Below are positions 8,062-17,197 of a stretch of 43,677 bases of DNA, piece by piece. The translations under genes and the position numbers were made by a program. The notes beneath the pieces were generated by a model. That model worked only from the letters and a program-made list of their open reading frames with translations. It was not told the origin of the DNA and did no database searches. How positions within the stretch are numbered: the first letter of the stretch is position 1; each line of letters opens with the position of its first letter. Source of the DNA: an uncultured Paracoccaceae bacterium. Lineage in GTDB: Bacteria; Pseudomonadota; Alphaproteobacteria; Rhodobacterales; Rhodobacteraceae. The stretch covers positions 1-43,677 of the forward strand of contig CAKZXZ010000024.1 in NCBI GenBank assembly GCA_937883775.1, given 5' to 3'.

Positions 8062-9711
8062 ATGCTGCGAGGTCTCGACATTCGGGACATGCTGATTATC
8101 GACCGGTTGGAACTTGCGTTTCAGCCAGGGCTCAATGTGCTGACCGGCGAAACCGGGGCCGGAAAATCCATCCTTCTCGACAGTCTCGGCTTTGTTCTGG
8201 GCTGGCGCGGGCGCGCCGAACTGGTCCGGGCAGGGGCCGAGCAGGGGGAGGTCACCGCCTGGTTCGATCTGGCCGACGATCACCCGGCGCAAACCGTCCT
8301 TGAAACAGCAGGCTGGTCGCGTTCGGACGAATTGATCCTGCGCCGCGTCAACACCCGCGATGGCCGCAAAACGGCTTATGTCAACGACCGCCGCGCTTCG
8401 GGCGAGGTGCTGCGCGCGCTTTCAGAGACTTTGGTTGAACTGCACGGCCAGCATGACGATCGCGGTCTTTTGAACCCGCGCGGGCATCGCCTGCTTTTGG
8501 ATGAGTTCGGCAATCTGGCCAACAGGATCGACGCAACGCGCAAAGCGTGGCGGGCGTTGTCTGAGGCGCGCCGAAAGCTGGCAGCGCTTGAGGCGCATCT
8601 GGCCGAATTGGCCGCCGAAGAAGATTTTCTGCGCCACGCCGTGGCCGAGCTTGACGCGCTGGCACCGGAACCCGGCGAAGATGAAAAGCTGGACGCGCTG
8701 CGCCGCTTGATGCAGGGCGCCGAGAAGATCCGCGAAGACATCGCAAAGGCGCATGAGGCTCTTGGCCTGCAAGGGGCTGAAGGGCGGATGGGCGACGCCC
8801 TGCGCTGGCTCGAAGGGGCCTCAACACAGGCCGAAGGACAGCTGGATGCGCCGATTGCCGCGCTGGAACGCGCGCTTGTTGAATTGGGCGAGGCCAGCAC
8901 AGGGATCGATACGGTTCTGGACGGTCTGGCGTTCAACCCATCCGAACTGGAAGACGCCGAAGAGCGGCTTTTCGCGATCCGCGCGCTGGCGCGCAAGCAT
9001 GACGTTCTCCCCGATGAGCTGAACGCCTTCGCCGAAGGCCTGCGCCAGCGTCTGGCGACGCTTGATGCCAGCACGGGCGATCTCAGCGACATGAAAATAG
9101 CGGTGCAATCCGCTGAAAAGGCTTATGAAACCGCCGCTCAAACAGTGTCCCAGGCGCGCCGGCAAGCAGCGCAAAAGCTGGACAGCGCCATGGCCGCCGA
9201 GCTTGCCCCCCTGAAGATGGAGCGCGCAGTTTTCACGACCACTATTACCGAAACTGATCCCGGCCCCGACGGGATCGACGCCGTTGCGTTCACCGTTGCG
9301 ACCAATCCCGGTGCGCCTTCGGGTGCGCTGAACAAGATCGCATCGGGCGGCGAGCTAAGCCGCTTTTTGCTGGCGCTCAAAGTGTGCCTGACCAAATCAG
9401 CCTCCGGCCTCACCATGATCTTTGACGAGATTGACCGCGGCGTCGGCGGCGCGACCGCCGATGCGGTGGGTCGTCGTCTGGCGGCCCTTGCGGATGATGC
9501 GCAAGTGCTGGTCGTCACCCATTCCCCGCAAGTGGCGGCACTTGGCGGTCATCACTGGCGCGTTGAAAAACGGGTCGAGAAAGATATGACCACTTCAACC
9601 GTGGTCCCACTCACCGACCCAGACCGCGTGGACGAAATCGCGCGCATGCTATCTGGTGACACCATCACCGACGAAGCCCGTGGCGCGGCCCGTGCCCTCC
9701 TCGCGGGCTAA
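8062..9711 (+). CDS. recN: DNA repair protein RecN
   Basis: RecN is an SMC-like ATPase that acts early in repair of double-strand breaks. The 549-residue protein has Walker A GETGAGKS (29-36), two central coiled-coil-prone arms rich in Ala, Glu, Arg and Leu (about 150-370), the ABC signature ASGGELSRF (from about 427) and Walker B MIFDEIDRG with Asp455-Glu456. The H-loop-like VVTHSPQVAAL follows. GAGGGGGGTGAG is a strong ribosome site before the ATG at 8062. It sits 25 bases after bamD and ends 41 bases before a convergent gene. No LexA-type box was identified upstream, though I could not scan with a matrix. Confidence 0.96.
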   Translation: MLRGLDIRDMLIIDRLELAFQPGLNVLTGETGAGKSILLDSLGFVLGWRGRAELVRAGAEQGEVTAWFDLADDHPAQTVLETAGWSRSDELILRRVNTRDGRKTAYVNDRRASGEVLRALSETLVELHGQHDDRGLLNPRGHRLLLDEFGNLANRIDATRKAWRALSEARRKLAALEAHLAELAAEEDFLRHAVAELDALAPEPGEDEKLDALRRLMQGAEKIREDIAKAHEALGLQGAEGRMGDALRWLEGASTQAEGQLDAPIAALERALVELGEASTGIDTVLDGLAFNPSELEDAEERLFAIRALARKHDVLPDELNAFAEGLRQRLATLDASTGDLSDMKIAVQSAEKAYETAAQTVSQARRQAAQKLDSAMAAELAPLKMERAVFTTTITETDPGPDGIDAVAFTVATNPGAPSGALNKIASGGELSRFLLALKVCLTKSASGLTMIFDEIDRGVGGATADAVGRRLAALADDAQVLVVTHSPQVAALGGHHWRVEKRVEKDMTTSTVVPLTDPDRVDEIARMLSGDTITDEARGAARALLAG

Positions 9712-9752
9712 AACGCGTCAAAAGAGTTTTTAAAGATTTTTGCTGAAAATTC

Positions 9753-11126
9753 CTAATTCCCGCGCACCAACTTACCGGGGTTGAGGATATTCTGCGGGTC
9801 CATCGCGCGCTTGATCTGGCCCATCACGTCCCAGCCGCCACCATGCTCGCGTTCCATGTATTTCATCTTGCCCATGCCGACGCCGTGCTCCCCCGTCACG
9901 GTGCCACCCATGCGCAAAGCCCGGTCAACCATCCGGTCCGATAAGCGAAGGGCCTCCTCCAGATCGCGGGCGTTGCCGTCCTCGATCAACAGGGCCGAGT
10001 GGAAATTGCCATCCCCGACATGCCCCACAATCGGCCCCGTCAGGAACGATGTGTCGATATCTGCGACCGTCTCGTTGATCGCCTCGGCCAGCATCGAGAT
10101 TGGCACACACAGGTCCGTCACCAGCGCCCGCGCGCCGGGGCGCGATGCAAGGATGGCATAGTAGGCGTTGTGGCGCATCTTCCAAAGCGCTGTCCGGTCT
10201 TCGGCCTTGGTGGCCCAATCGAACCCTTTGCCGCCCATCTCATCGGCAATCGCGCCGAACATCTCGGATTGCTCGGCGACTGCCGCCGGGGTGCCGTGAA
10301 ACTCCACCATCAAATGCGGCATCTCCGGCATCGCAGCACTCGCATAGCTGTTGAACGCTCGTGCCGTGGCCGCATCGACCAACTCGATCCGCGCCATGGG
10401 CAAGCCCATCTGGATCGTCTGGATCACGGTGTTCACCGCCGCATCCACCGTCTCGAACGCGCAGACAGCGGCGCTGACGGCTTCCGGCTGGCCTTGCAGC
10501 TTCAGCGTCAGTTCAGTGATAAGCCCCAGCGTGCCTTCCGAACCCACGAACAGCTTCGTCAAATCATACCCCGCCGACGACTTGCGCGCGCGTGTCCCGG
10601 TGCGGATGATCTCGCCCTGCGCGGTCACCACCTGCAAGCCCATCACATTGTCGGCCATCGTGCCGTACCGCACCGCCGTTGTCCCCGACGCCCGCGTCGC
10701 CGCCATGCCGCCCAGCGACGCATTCGCCCCCGGATCGACTGGAAAGAACAGCCCGGTCGCGCGCAGCTCTGTGTTCAGATCTTCGCGGGTGACCCCCGGC
10801 TGGACAACCACGTCCATGTCCTCAGGATGCACCGCCAGCACCTTGTTCATGCGCGAAAAATCGACCGAGACCCCGCCACGCACCGCCAAGGCATGCCCTT
10901 CCAGAGACGTGCCAGTCCCCCACGGAATGATCGGACACTCGTGCGCGGCACATAGTTTGACCAGCGCGGCCACTTCCTCCGCGCTCTCCGGATAGGCCAC
11001 CGCATCGGGCGGTGTGGTCGCAAAATGCGATTCTGATCGGCCATGCAAATCCAGATCGGACTTGGACCGCGTGAGCCGATCGCCTAAGACTGGTTCCAAC
11101 GCGGTCAAAGCGGTCTGTATCGTCAT
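9753..11126 (-). CDS. FAD-binding oxidoreductase, D-lactate dehydrogenase (cytochrome)-like
   Basis: This is a VAO/GlcD-family flavoenzyme, predicted to oxidise a D-2-hydroxyacid such as D-lactate or glycolate. The 457-residue protein has an N-terminal FAD-binding domain with VAYPESAEEVAALVKLC, PIIPWGTGTSLEGHA (about 66-80), VDPGANASLGGMAATRASG and the segment FVGSEGTLGLITELTL. The C-terminal domain shows GPIVGHVGDGNFHS and GTVTGEHGVGMGK, which carry the conserved catalytic histidines and glutamate of this family. Overall layout and length fit bacterial and mitochondrial cytochrome-type D-lactate dehydrogenase better than GlcD, but substrate cannot be settled from sequence. GGAGAGGATC precedes the start. 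It is divergent from the ClC gene, with only 56 bases between the starts, and convergent with recN. Confidence 0.88.
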   Translation of the reverse strand: MTIQTALTALEPVLGDRLTRSKSDLDLHGRSESHFATTPPDAVAYPESAEEVAALVKLCAAHECPIIPWGTGTSLEGHALAVRGGVSVDFSRMNKVLAVHPEDMDVVVQPGVTREDLNTELRATGLFFPVDPGANASLGGMAATRASGTTAVRYGTMADNVMGLQVVTAQGEIIRTGTRARKSSAGYDLTKLFVGSEGTLGLITELTLKLQGQPEAVSAAVCAFETVDAAVNTVIQTIQMGLPMARIELVDAATARAFNSYASAAMPEMPHLMVEFHGTPAAVAEQSEMFGAIADEMGGKGFDWATKAEDRTALWKMRHNAYYAILASRPGARALVTDLCVPISMLAEAINETVADIDTSFLTGPIVGHVGDGNFHSALLIEDGNARDLEEALRLSDRMVDRALRMGGTVTGEHGVGMGKMKYMEREHGGGWDVMGQIKRAMDPQNILNPGKLVRGN

Positions 11127-11182
11127 TTTGTGATCCTCTCCGTCGCGATCTTATATTGCAAAGCAAGCCCTTAGGAAACCGC

Positions 11183-12871
11183 ATGGCGGAGCCTGCCAAA
11201 TCCCTGCTAGCCCAGCAACTCGACGATGTGCTGTCGGCCTGCAAAGGTGGCTGGCAGGTGATGAAACATCGCGGGCCCAGCCAGATCCAGTTTTGGTTCA
11301 TCGCGCTTGTGATCGGGATTGCTGCCGGGTTCGCGGCCCTCTTTTTCCGCAAAGGCATCATCTGGCTGCAAGGCACGCTTTACGGCACCGATGACCCCAG
11401 CCATATCCACAGTTTCGCGGTGAACCTGCCGTGGTATTGGGTGCTGCTGATCCCGGTCTGTGGTGGGCTGGTCGTGGGTCTGATCCTGCATTGGTTCACG
11501 CCCGATGGCCGGGTCCGGTCGGTTGCGGACGTGATCGAAGGGGCCGCGCTCCACGACGGGAGGGTCGAGAAAAGAGCCGGTCTCGCCTCGGCGCTGGCCT
11601 CGATGATAACGCTGTCCTCGGGCGGATCGTCGGGGCGCGAAGGGCCGGTGGTGCACCTCGCAGGGGTTGTGTCCAGCTACGTCTCGAACTTGATCCGGGC
11701 CGATGGGATCACCGGGCGCGACTTGCTGGGATGCGCCGTGGCGGCCGCCGTCTCGGCCTCGTTCAACGCGCCGATTGCAGGCGCGCTTTTCGCGCTCGAG
11801 GTGGTGCTGCGCCACTTCGCCGTGCACGCGTTTGCGCCCATCGTCATCGCGTCAGTCGCGGGCACGATCATCAACCGGCTGGAGTTCGGGGACGTGACCG
11901 AGTTCGTCTTGCCCGTCTCAAACAACCTCGATTTCTATATTGAATTGCCCGCTTTCCTGTTGCTGGGTCTCACCTCGGGCCTGATTGCCGTGGTGCTGAT
12001 GCGCGCCATCTTCTGGACCGAAGATATGGGCAGCTACCTGCAGGAGAAACTATCCGTCCCCCGCTACCTGCGTCCGGCTTTTGCAGGGCTGCTGCTGGGC
12101 ATCATGGCGATCTGGTTCCCGCATATCATCGGGGTCGGCTACGAGACGACCTCGCTGGCGCTGACGGGCGAGCTGGTCTTCCATGAAGCCATGGTTTTTG
12201 CCATCCTGAAAGTGGCCGCTGTTGCCATCACCATGGGGGGGCGCATGGGGGGCGGGGTTTTTTCGCCTTCGCTGATGGTCGGCGCGCTGGCGGGCCTTGC
12301 CTTTGGCATCGTGGCAACGGGGATCTTCCCGGATATCTCCGGCTCTGAAACGCTTTATGCGCTGGCAGGGATGGGTGCGGTCGCCGCCGCGGTTCTGGGC
12401 GCGCCGATCTCAACCACGCTGATCGTGTTCGAGCTGACGGGCGACTGGCAGACCGGCCTTGCGGTGATGGTGGCGGTGTCGCTGTCCACCGCGCTCGCCT
12501 CGCGGCTTGTGGATCGGTCTTTCTTCCTGACCCAGCTTGAGCGGCGCAACATCCATCTGGCCGCCGGCCCGCAGGCTTATTTGTTGGCGATGTTCACCGT
12601 CGCCAAGGTCATGCGCAAGAAAGATCATCCCCGCGCGGCCAAGGATGAGGCCTGTTGGGAGCTGGTCGAGCAGGGCATCTACATTGACGGGAACGCCACG
12701 CTGGAACAGGCGATGCCGATGTTTGACACCAACACCGTGCGTTTCATTCCGGTCGTGACGCTGGGCGGTGAAGACAGCCCGCCCGAGCTATGGGGCGCGC
12801 TGTTTCATGTGGATGCGTTGAAGGCTTATAACCGGGCGTTGGCTGCAACGGCGGCGGAAGAGCATTCCTGA
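11183..12871 (+). CDS. ClC-family chloride channel/transporter
   Basis: This is a polytopic inner-membrane anion channel or exchanger of the ClC family, 562 residues with about ten hydrophobic helices. It retains the anion-pore motifs SSGREGPVVHLAG (149-161, gating glutamate Glu153) and GGRMGGGVFSPSL (352-364). The GSGIP-type motif near residues 112-117 is replaced by RSVADV. At the position of the E. coli proton glutamate (Glu203) I read Val207 in FALEVVLRHF. After the membrane domain, residues about 465-555 look like a degenerate CBS region. The ATG at 11183 has AGGAAA upstream; an in-frame TTG at 11156 would add nine residues. Substrate and mechanism (channel or exchanger) are not settled. 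Confidence 0.92.
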   Translation: MAEPAKSLLAQQLDDVLSACKGGWQVMKHRGPSQIQFWFIALVIGIAAGFAALFFRKGIIWLQGTLYGTDDPSHIHSFAVNLPWYWVLLIPVCGGLVVGLILHWFTPDGRVRSVADVIEGAALHDGRVEKRAGLASALASMITLSSGGSSGREGPVVHLAGVVSSYVSNLIRADGITGRDLLGCAVAAAVSASFNAPIAGALFALEVVLRHFAVHAFAPIVIASVAGTIINRLEFGDVTEFVLPVSNNLDFYIELPAFLLLGLTSGLIAVVLMRAIFWTEDMGSYLQEKLSVPRYLRPAFAGLLLGIMAIWFPHIIGVGYETTSLALTGELVFHEAMVFAILKVAAVAITMGGRMGGGVFSPSLMVGALAGLAFGIVATGIFPDISGSETLYALAGMGAVAAAVLGAPISTTLIVFELTGDWQTGLAVMVAVSLSTALASRLVDRSFFLTQLERRNIHLAAGPQAYLLAMFTVAKVMRKKDHPRAAKDEACWELVEQGIYIDGNATLEQAMPMFDTNTVRFIPVVTLGGEDSPPELWGALFHVDALKAYNRALAATAAEEHS

Positions 12872-12882
12872 AGCGGAACTGG

Positions 12883-12974
12883 GCAAGCGTTTTTCTTGAA
12901 AACGCGTCGTGCGACAGGTGAATTGCGCAAGCGTTCTCAAACGGGAGAACGCGCCGCCCGATAGGTGAGTTGCG
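12883..12974. repeat. Tandem imperfect hairpin repeat (two units)
   Basis: Two diverged copies lie head to tail: 12883-12926 and 12927-12974. Each starts GCAAGCGTT, forms a stem (GCGTTTT/AAAACGC in the first, GCGTTCTC/GAGAACGC in the second), and ends with CGA(c/t)AGGTGA(a/g)TTGCG. The two stems differ in sequence yet stay paired, so base pairing itself seems conserved. They lie between the convergent ClC and DUF427 genes. Confidence 0.65.
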
Positions 12975-12976
12975 AA

Positions 12977-13010
12977 GCAAGTCACCGTAAGGGATGCAAA
13001 TCACCGTAAG
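12977..13010. repeat. Short direct repeat GCAA(G/A)TCACCGTAAG
   Basis: GCAAGTCACCGTAAG (12977-12991) recurs as GCAAATCACCGTAAG (12996-13010), one mismatch in 15. The first copy also pairs with GGTGAGTTGC (12964-12973) to form a near-perfect hairpin with a three-base GAA loop, which may serve as a transcription stop for the ClC gene. Confidence 0.6.
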
Positions 13011-13033
13011 CGGCTAGCCCCCCAGACCCCCCA

Positions 13034-13055
13034 GGATACTTCAAAAAAGCGAAAG
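13034..13055. repeat. Intergenic GGATAYTT...GCGAAAG element, copy 1
   Basis: This 22-base element (GGATACTT...GCGAAAG) is preceded by CCCCCCAGACCCCCC (13018-13032) and ends one base before the 3' end of the minus-strand DUF427 gene. Read on the minus strand it gives a pyrimidine-rich CTTTCGCTTTTTT run directly after that gene's stop. Similar elements lie at 33140-33161, 42664-42685 and, more diverged, 27754-27775. Confidence 0.6.
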
Positions 13056-13056
13056 C

Positions 13057-13398
13057 TCAGACTTGCTCCACCGTGACGCGGTCGGTGTAGAAGGCCAGAT
13101 GGCCTGCGATGCGCTCCATCCCGTCGATGGGGGTCTCGTAGGACCACACGGCATCTTTGATGGGGCCGCTTTTCGCCTCGATCGTGTAATAGCTGGCTTT
13201 GCCTTTATACGGGCAGGTGCTGGTGCGGTCTGAAGGGGTTAGAAAGGCCATCGCGAAATCGTCCCGTGGGAAGTAGATCACGGGCGCACCGGCACCTTCG
13301 TGCAGTTCCAGCGCATTGGCGGATTCTCCCAGAACGGCCCCGCCTGCGCGCACCACCCATGTGCCATCTGCTTTGTGAATCTTGATATGATCCGCCAT
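13057..13398 (-). CDS. DUF427 domain-containing protein
   Basis: This 113-residue cytosolic protein belongs to the DUF427 family, whose function is not established. Typical features are VVRAGGAVLGESANALEL, VIYFPRDDFAMAFL, STCPYKGKASYYTIE and the C-terminal IAGHLAFYTDRVTVE. The CPYKG segment with the conserved aromatic and charged residues suggests a small beta-rich ligand- or metal-binding fold, but that is an inference. I start it at 13398 because GGAGGGGAC lies just upstream; the frame is open to 13488, but that extension runs into the end of pepP and lacks homology. It follows pepP on the same strand by 59 bases. The gene ends in the intergenic repeat region. Confidence 0.87.
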   Translation of the reverse strand: MADHIKIHKADGTWVVRAGGAVLGESANALELHEGAGAPVIYFPRDDFAMAFLTPSDRTSTCPYKGKASYYTIEAKSGPIKDAVWSYETPIDGMERIAGHLAFYTDRVTVEQV

Positions 13399-13457
13399 TT
13401 GCGGTCCCCTCCCGGTTTTGGATGTCTTGTATCGTGACCCCGTGTGACACGGATATG

Positions 13458-15245
13458 TCAGAGCGGTGCTGTGGCCTGTTCTAGCCAATCGCGCGCGTGA
13501 GCGCCAACACTATCGGCAAGCTTGTCGAAAACCGCTTTGTGATAAGCATTTATCCACGCATGTTCATCCGGGGACAGCAGGTCGGTCACGATCAGGCGGC
13601 GGTCAATCGGGACCCATGTCAGGGTTTCGAAATCCAGCATATCGCGCGGGTCTGCGCCTTTGATAGGGGGGGCGTCCTGCACCACGATCAGGTTTTCGAT
13701 GCGGATGCCAAAGGCCCCTTCGCGGTAATAGCCAGGCTCATTCGACAGGATCATGCCGGGTTTCAGCGCCACCTCAGAGACGCGTGAAATCCGTTGCGGC
13801 CCTTCATGCACGCTGAGGTAGACGCCAACGCCGTGCCCGGTGCCGTGGTCGTAATCAAGCCCCGCCGTCCACAGTGCAAAGCGCGCCAGCGCATCCAGAT
13901 CGCGGCCCGCGAGGCCCTTGGGAAAGCGCGCCCGGCTGATGGCGATCATGCCTTGCAGCACACGGGTAAAGCAGTGGCGGTGGATATCGGGCTGGGGTCC
14001 AATGGCGATGGTGCGGGTGATATCAGTGGTGCCGTCCAGATATTGCCCGCCACTGTCAACCAGCAGCAGCTCGCCCGATTTGACGGCGCGGTCGGTGTCT
14101 TCGGTTACGCGGTAATGCACGATGGCGGCGTTTGGGCCCGCGCCGCTGATCGTCTCGAAACTGATGTCGCGCAGCGCGTTGGTGGCGCGGCGGCGGGCCT
14201 CAAGTTCCTTGACCACGCCGATCTCGGTCAGGGTGCCGGGGCCCTGTGCATCCAGCCAGGCAAGGAATTCGACCATGGCGGCGGCATCGCGCAGATGCGC
14301 CGCGCGCGTGCCTGCAATTTCAGTTGCGTTTTTACAAGCTTTGGGCAGGATGCACGGATCGTCGGCGCGGGCAGTCTTGGCGGTAATCGTGGTAAACACG
14401 CGCGCAGGCGCAGTGGCAGGGTCAACGCGGATTGTGCCGGTCAAAGCGCCAAGGGCCGGCTCGAAATCGGCCACGGGATGCACGCGGATGTCTGCCCCCA
14501 GATGCGTGCCCAAGCCACCCGCTTTGTCGCCGAAAACATACAGATCCACGCTGGCATCATGATGCAGGATCGCAAAGGCCTGGGCCACCGGGTTGCGTTC
14601 GATATCCGTGCCGCGAATATTCAGCAGCCACGCGATGCTGTCAGGCAGGGTCAGAACGGTGGCGTCCTGCCCGTCAGCGCGTAGGGTGGCGGCGATACGG
14701 GCCCGCTTTTCTGCATGACTTTCGCCTGCAAATTCAAGCGGGTAAGGGGTGATCTTGCCTGTTGGCGGTACAGGCTGATCCGCCCAGATCGAATCCACCA
14801 GATTGTCCACGGGTTTCAGCGTGATCTCATGGGCGGCCAAGCGCTCGCTCAGGCGGTCAATTTCAGATTGGGTATGCAGCCAGTCATCAAAACCGACGAC
14901 CGCGCCAGCGGATAGATGCTGGATCAGCCAATCAGCCAGCTTGGTTTCGGGCCAGGGGACCGGGGTGAACACATCGGCGACTTGCGATTTGACTTGCACG
15001 CGGTAGCGCCCGTCGATGAACACACCTGCGATCTTGGTTAAAATCGCGGCAAACCCGGCCGAGCCGGTAAACCCGGTCAGCCACGCCAGGCGGGCATCGC
15101 GCGGGGCGACATATTCGCCTTGATGGGCATCGGCGCGCGGGACCAAAAAGCCATCAAGATCATGATCTTTCATCACCGCGCGCAAGGCGGTCAAACGGGG
15201 CGGGCCGTCCTCGGGCGACGTGCTGGCAGTGAAGGTCTGAAACAT
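13458..15245 (-). CDS. pepP: Aminopeptidase P family (M24B) metallopeptidase
   Basis: This enzyme should remove N-terminal residues preceding proline, using two divalent metals in the pita-bread fold. The 595-residue protein is the three-domain type (two creatinase-like N-terminal domains, then the catalytic domain from about 310), longer than E. coli PepP. All five metal ligands are visible: Asp397 in LLVDSGGQY, Asp408 in TTDITRT, His471 in GTGHGVGVYL, Glu503 in SNEPGYY and Glu517 in IRIENLI. Its start codon overlaps the cobT stop by one base (TGATG), so it is probably co-translated with cobT; no functional link to cobalamin synthesis is obvious. The symbol follows common use for this family. 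Confidence 0.94.
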   Translation of the reverse strand: MFQTFTASTSPEDGPPRLTALRAVMKDHDLDGFLVPRADAHQGEYVAPRDARLAWLTGFTGSAGFAAILTKIAGVFIDGRYRVQVKSQVADVFTPVPWPETKLADWLIQHLSAGAVVGFDDWLHTQSEIDRLSERLAAHEITLKPVDNLVDSIWADQPVPPTGKITPYPLEFAGESHAEKRARIAATLRADGQDATVLTLPDSIAWLLNIRGTDIERNPVAQAFAILHHDASVDLYVFGDKAGGLGTHLGADIRVHPVADFEPALGALTGTIRVDPATAPARVFTTITAKTARADDPCILPKACKNATEIAGTRAAHLRDAAAMVEFLAWLDAQGPGTLTEIGVVKELEARRRATNALRDISFETISGAGPNAAIVHYRVTEDTDRAVKSGELLLVDSGGQYLDGTTDITRTIAIGPQPDIHRHCFTRVLQGMIAISRARFPKGLAGRDLDALARFALWTAGLDYDHGTGHGVGVYLSVHEGPQRISRVSEVALKPGMILSNEPGYYREGAFGIRIENLIVVQDAPPIKGADPRDMLDFETLTWVPIDRRLIVTDLLSPDEHAWINAYHKAVFDKLADSVGAHARDWLEQATAPL

Positions 15246-17119
15246 CAGCTGGCCTTTTTCAGCCCCATGAATTTGGCGCGCGCGCGCGGGTCGCTGTCAA
15301 AGAGCGCGGCAAGCTGTTCGGTCATCGCACCCGCCAATTGTTCGACATCGGTGATCGTGACGGCGCGGTCATAGTAGCGGGTCACGTCGTGGCCGATGCC
15401 GATGGCGATCAGCTCCACCGCTTTGCGCTTTTCGACCATCGCGATCACGTCACGCAGGTGTTTTTCCAGATAATTCGCAGGGTTAACGGACAAAGTTGAA
15501 TCGTCCACCGGTGCGCCGTCGCTGATGACCATCAGGATCTTGCGCGCCTCGGGCCGGTTCGCCATGCGGCGGTGCGCCCATTCCAGCGCTTCGCCGTCGA
15601 TGTTTTCCTTCAGCAGGCCTTCCTTCATCATCAGCCCCAGATTGGGACGCACGCGGCGCCAGGGCGCGTCGGCGGATTTGTAGATGATGTGGCGCAGATC
15701 GTTGAGGCGCCCGGGTTGTTGCGGGCGGCCCTCGGCCAGCCATTGTTCGCGGCAAAGGCCGCCTTTCCACGCGCGCGTCGTGAAGCCGAGGATCTCGACC
15801 TTGACCTGACAGCGCTCCAGCGTGCGGGCCAGAACATCCGCGCAGATCGCGGCGATAGAGATCGGGCGACCGCGCATAGAGCCGGAATTATCCAAGAGCA
15901 ACGTGACGACAGTATCGCGGAACTCGGTATCTTTCTCGACCTTGAAGGATAGCGGCGTCGTCGGGTTGGCGATGACGCGAGCAAGGCGGCCGGCGTCGAG
16001 CATGCCTTCCTCGCGGTCAAACTCCCACGAGCGGTTTTGCTGGGCTTGCAGACGGCGCTGCAGCTTGTTGGCAAGGCGCGAAACCGCACCTTTCAAAGGC
16101 TCCAACTGCTGGTCGAGATAGGCGCGCAGACGCTCCAACTCGGCCGGTTCAGCCAGATCTTCGGCCATGATCTCTTCATCGTTGTCGGTCTGATAGACCT
16201 CATAATTCGGATCAGCCGCAGAAATCGGCGCGGGCTGAGGGGGCTCAAGCGGGCTTTCGCCTTCGGGCATCTCCGCCTCTTCGCCCATCTCGGCTTCGGC
16301 CATATCATCCAAAGTGACCGACGCCTGAGAGGCATCCTGCTGCTCTTCCTGCGACTGCTCGGGCGAGGCATCCATGTCCTCGTCGTCTTGATCGTCCGAT
16401 CCGGTGCTATCGGGATCCTGTTCGTCTTGTGCGTCTTCTTCGGCGCTGTCCTGATCGTCTTCATCGGTGGTGTCGGGATCATCGCCAAGCTGATCGCCAT
16501 AGCCCAGATCGTCAATGATCTGGCGCGCAAGCTTGGCGAATGTTGTTTGATCTGAAAGACTTGTGGACAAATCCTCAAGCGTGCCACCGGCCTGATCTTC
16601 GATAAAGCCCTGCCACAACTCCATTACATTGCGCGCCCCGGGTGGCAGGTCGCGCCCGGTGGCAAGATGGCGGATCAGATAGCCTGCGGCGGTGGCCAGC
16701 GGAGCCTCTGAGGCTTCCTTGATCTGGTCGTATCCACGGCGCTGCGCCTCATTGGCGATTTTGGCGTCGATATTGCCAGCAGTGCCGGGCATCGCGACCG
16801 CACCCACCGCTTCGCAGCGGGCGGTCTCCATCGCGTCGTAGATATCGCGGGCCATTTGGCCTTGCGGGGCATAACGGTTGTATGTCGCGGCATCGTGGAA
16901 TTTGTGGCGCAACGCAAAAGCATCGGCTGTTCCGCGCGCCAGTAAAATCTCGTCGCGGCTCATCCGGCGGGTCACTTGCGGCAAGCGCACGGTGTCATCG
17001 GTGCGCCCCGGTGGGTCGGCGGAATAGGTAACCGCTAATTCCGGATCATCCGCCATGACTTTTGTCGCTTCGGCCAGCGCTTTTTTGAACGGATCGGCGG
17101 GGTTGTCATTTTGTTGCAT
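15245..17119 (-). CDS. cobT: Cobaltochelatase subunit CobT
   Basis: CobT is one of the two accessory subunits of the aerobic, ATP-dependent cobaltochelatase, which with CobS and CobN inserts cobalt into hydrogenobyrinate a,c-diamide. The 624-residue protein has an N-terminal helical region (1-205), a very acidic linker (about 210-325, Asp/Glu/Gln/Ser-rich) and a C-terminal von Willebrand A-like domain. The metal-binding MIDAS motif DNSGSM is at 410-415, with later ISDGAPVDD. This domain layout resembles BchD/ChlD of magnesium chelatase. cobS lies upstream on the same strand but is separated by a small secreted-protein gene; cobN is not in the window. This is not the nicotinate-nucleotide phosphoribosyltransferase also called CobT in other bacteria. 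Confidence 0.96.
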   Translation of the reverse strand: MQQNDNPADPFKKALAEATKVMADDPELAVTYSADPPGRTDDTVRLPQVTRRMSRDEILLARGTADAFALRHKFHDAATYNRYAPQGQMARDIYDAMETARCEAVGAVAMPGTAGNIDAKIANEAQRRGYDQIKEASEAPLATAAGYLIRHLATGRDLPPGARNVMELWQGFIEDQAGGTLEDLSTSLSDQTTFAKLARQIIDDLGYGDQLGDDPDTTDEDDQDSAEEDAQDEQDPDSTGSDDQDDEDMDASPEQSQEEQQDASQASVTLDDMAEAEMGEEAEMPEGESPLEPPQPAPISAADPNYEVYQTDNDEEIMAEDLAEPAELERLRAYLDQQLEPLKGAVSRLANKLQRRLQAQQNRSWEFDREEGMLDAGRLARVIANPTTPLSFKVEKDTEFRDTVVTLLLDNSGSMRGRPISIAAICADVLARTLERCQVKVEILGFTTRAWKGGLCREQWLAEGRPQQPGRLNDLRHIIYKSADAPWRRVRPNLGLMMKEGLLKENIDGEALEWAHRRMANRPEARKILMVISDGAPVDDSTLSVNPANYLEKHLRDVIAMVEKRKAVELIAIGIGHDVTRYYDRAVTITDVEQLAGAMTEQLAALFDSDPRARAKFMGLKKAS

Positions 17120-17197
17120 AAGCTGCGTCCGGGCAAGAAGTGATGCCCGACAATCTAGGTCAAACCCCTGCCAAGGGCCAATGGAAAAGCAGCAGGT

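Noticed and set aside
9712-9752. Terminator between recN and the convergent flavoenzyme gene
   Set aside because: The stretch has T-runs but no GC-rich stem on either strand.
13399-13488. N-terminal extension of the DUF427 protein
   Set aside because: It would overlap the pepP 3' end, has no homology, and a strong ribosome site precedes the internal ATG at 13398.
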